Origin: JAICLL01 sp035252155
GTDB lineage: Bacteria > Planctomycetota > Planctomycetia > Pirellulales > JAICIG01
Reading direction: 5' to 3'
Assembly (NCBI GenBank): GCA_035252155.1
Contig: DATFDL010000695.1
Coordinates: 1-6,690 of the forward strand
DNA: 6,690 nucleotides
The translations under genes and the position numbers were made by a program. This document shows positions 5,220 to 6,690 of the stretch, piece by piece; the stretch's first letter is position 1; the number at the start of each line of letters is the position of its first letter. The notes beneath the pieces were generated by a model, which was not told the DNA's origin, did no database searches, and saw only the letters and a list, made by a program, of their open reading frames with translations.

Positions 5220-6690
5220 TTACCGCTCGCGCGAGTTCGCCGCGAGCCCGGCAAGACGGGACGCCTTAGACGGCCCGGCCTCCTTCAGCTTCCGCAACAG
5301 CAGGCTGCGCGTATAAGTATCTCGCAATACGATCGGCTCGTTGGGCCTTCCCGCGGGAAAAATGGCCACCACAGGAATAAACCTGGCGCCGAGCTTTGCG
5401 AGCAAGTCGCGCTCTTCCGGCGGATACTTCGACAAATCGGCGACCATGGGAACAATGCCGTTTTCTTCAATGTATCGCTTCGTCGCGGCGGTATTGAGCA
5501 CGGTCCGATCGAGCAGCTTGCACGTCGGGCACCAGTTGGCGGTAAAGTCGACCATGACCGTCTTTTGGTCGGCGGTCAGATCGGCCAGTTCTTGCATCGA
5601 AAACGGCCTCCACGCCAGGGCCGACGCCGGTTGCGGACCGAGCCAATGAAATCCGATTATTCCCACGATGGTTGGAACGGCCATGCCAATGGCCCACGCG
5701 CGCGTTTTCGCAAGCCAGGGGGCATACGCGGGCGTCCGACCAATCCACCAGCACCCCGCCCACAAACCAAAACAAAGTGTCAACGCCGGGATCACGTATT
5801 CAGATTCGACCAATGTAAGCAGGTAAACAACGGTGCCCAATAAGACGAAGCCCATCACCTGTTTGAATGTTTCCATCCAGGCCCCCGGCCGCGGCAACCA
5901 GCGGAGCAAATGAGGGAAGGCGCCGAACAGTAAATAGGGGCTCGCCATTCCCAGCCCGATACTGGCAAACATCAAATAGATCACCAAGGGCGGCTGCACC
6001 AACGCGAACGCCAACGCCGTACCCAAAAAAGGCCCGCTGCATGGCGTCGCCAACACCGTCGTCACCGCGCCTTTGGCCAGCGCTCCCCAGAACCCCTCTT
6101 TCGCCGCGAGTTGTTGAGTCGTTCCCGTGCCGATGAAGCCGGGAATCGGAATCTCCCAAACTCCCAAAAAACTCAGCGCCATGACAAAGACGATGGCCGA
6201 CAACGCTACGTTAAAGCCGACAAAGGAGAACTGCTCTCCCCAACCAAATTGCCGATTGAACCAGAATTGCGAGACAACCGGCAGCGTGGCCAACACCATA
6301 AATACAGCCAGGATGCCCAGGGAATACCAGAGATTGAGCAAGAATGCCTGCCGCCGGCTGTGGCCGCTTTGCTCGACGAACGACAGTATCTTCAAACCAA
6401 TCACTGGCAAGACGCACGGCATGAGGTTCAAGAGGAGACCGCCGAGGAACCCGACACCCATCATGGCGATCAGCGATGAATCGCCGCCGCTCACTTCGGC
6501 AAGCTTGAACTCGTCGGGATTGAGCTTGGCGGCTGGACCGCGCTTGGCAATAGAGCCGCGCGCGTGGTTGCCGTCGACAGGGCGCGGGCCGGCGTCAATG
6601 GCGGGCGGCACGGCCGATTGTGCGGAGGGCGACTGCGCGGCGGACGACGGCGCGGCGGACGACGGCGCGGCGGACGACGGCGCGGCGGAC
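5220..6690 (-). CDS. dsbD: DsbD-type thiol:disulfide interchange protein (5' end outside window)
   Basis: This protein carries reducing equivalents from cytoplasmic thioredoxin across the inner membrane to periplasmic substrates such as disulfide isomerases or cytochrome c maturation proteins. The frame is open to base 6690 without a start (490 codons visible), so the N-terminal periplasmic domain lies outside. Numbered from the internal GTG at 6611, about eight membrane spans lie between residues 46 and 322. The paired membrane cysteines are Cys66 in NLMPCVLP and Cys191 in ATPCSGPFLG. The C-terminal thioredoxin-like domain (about 335-445) carries the active site NWCPTCK (Cys361, Cys364) and cis-Pro413 in RFIPVV. 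All four redox cysteines expected in this part of DsbD are present. Before the first span is a long Ser/Ala/Pro linker. The stop TAA (5222-5220) abuts the nested inverted repeat. GTG 6611 is an internal codon rather than the true start. Confidence 0.93.
   Translation of the reverse strand, partial: SAAPSSAAPSSAAPSSAAQSPSAQSAVPPAIDAGPRPVDGNHARGSIAKRGPAAKLNPDEFKLAEVSGGDSSLIAMMGVGFLGGLLLNLMPCVLPVIGLKILSFVEQSGHSRRQAFLLNLWYSLGILAVFMVLATLPVVSQFWFNRQFGWGEQFSFVGFNVALSAIVFVMALSFLGVWEIPIPGFIGTGTTQQLAAKEGFWGALAKGAVTTVLATPCSGPFLGTALAFALVQPPLVIYLMFASIGLGMASPYLLFGAFPHLLRWLPRPGAWMETFKQVMGFVLLGTVVYLLTLVESEYVIPALTLCFGLWAGCWWIGRTPAYAPWLAKTRAWAIGMAVPTIVGIIGFHWLGPQPASALAWRPFSMQELADLTADQKTVMVDFTANWCPTCKLLDRTVLNTAATKRYIEENGIVPMVADLSKYPPEERDLLAKLGARFIPVVAIFPAGRPNEPIVLRDTYTRSLLLRKLKEAGPSKASRLAGLAANSRER
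6635..6690. repeat. 15-bp in-frame tandem repeat encoding a Ser-Ala-Pro linker
   Basis: The unit GCGCGGCGGACGACG is repeated without mismatch at 6635, 6650 and 6665, with a fourth partial copy of 11 bases from 6680 to the window edge. The array may continue outside. On the minus strand it is in frame with the DsbD-like gene and encodes the pentapeptide SSAAP repeatedly, giving a flexible linker in front of the membrane domain. Because the period is five codons, copy-number change would alter linker length without breaking the frame. Confidence 0.85.

Noticed and set aside
6609..6611. GTG as the start of the DsbD-like protein
   Set aside because: The frame continues upstream without a stop through the Ser-Ala-Pro linker to the window edge, and DsbD proteins normally have a periplasmic N-terminal domain, so the GTG is an internal valine codon.
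1..6690. Defence system, mobile element, CRISPR array or RNA gene
   Set aside because: I saw no transposase, integrase, nuclease or helicase motifs, no spaced direct repeats of CRISPR type and no tRNA-like cloverleaf. The kinase is an ordinary membrane kinase without defence neighbours.

Overview
The window looks like chromosomal DNA of a GC-rich planctomycete, probably of the Pirellulales type. This is inferred from a transmembrane Ser/Thr kinase with the N-terminal extension typical of that phylum and an extracytoplasmic FG-GAP/PQQ-like region, from the GESRPQEL variant in the YggS protein, and from weak or absent Shine-Dalgarno sequences before most genes. No rRNA, tRNA, CRISPR array, transposase or phage gene is visible.

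Layout. (1) Bases 1-2123, minus strand: most of a Hanks-type Ser/Thr protein kinase whose 3' end lies beyond base 1. It has a complete cytoplasmic kinase domain, one membrane span and an outer beta-rich region with two calcium-loop repeats. (2) Bases 2124-2316: non-coding, with a GC-rich hairpin and a weak promoter-like pair. (3) Bases 2317-2931, minus: a 204-residue two-domain protein of unknown function that resembles the DUF6575 type, preceded by a strong ribosome binding site. That site lies in the last codons of a short open frame (about 2935-3030), which may be the tail of a lost upstream gene. (4) Bases 3110-5138, plus: a tight three-gene cluster of a small cupin, an unrecognised 329-residue protein, and a YggS/PLPBP pyridoxal-phosphate homeostasis protein (gap of 3 bases, then an overlap of 11). 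(5) Bases 5139-5219: a convergent intergenic space almost exactly filled by a nested inverted repeat, probably a two-way terminator or a small dispersed palindrome. (6) Bases 5220-6690, minus: a DsbD-type thiol:disulfide interchange protein with its membrane domain and C-terminal thioredoxin domain. Its N-terminus lies beyond base 6690, and a 15-bp tandem repeat at the edge encodes a Ser-Ala-Pro linker.

How the genes fit together. The three plus-strand genes are probably one transcript, so the cupin and the unknown protein may be linked to vitamin B6 or amino/keto acid metabolism; this is inference from spacing only. The kinase and the DsbD-like protein are membrane proteins with their own functions (signalling across the membrane, and delivery of reducing power to the periplasm). 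Nothing clearly points to a new multi-gene system. The best leads are the cupin/unknown/yggS cluster, the nested inverted repeat, and the DUF6575-like gene with its clipped upstream partner.
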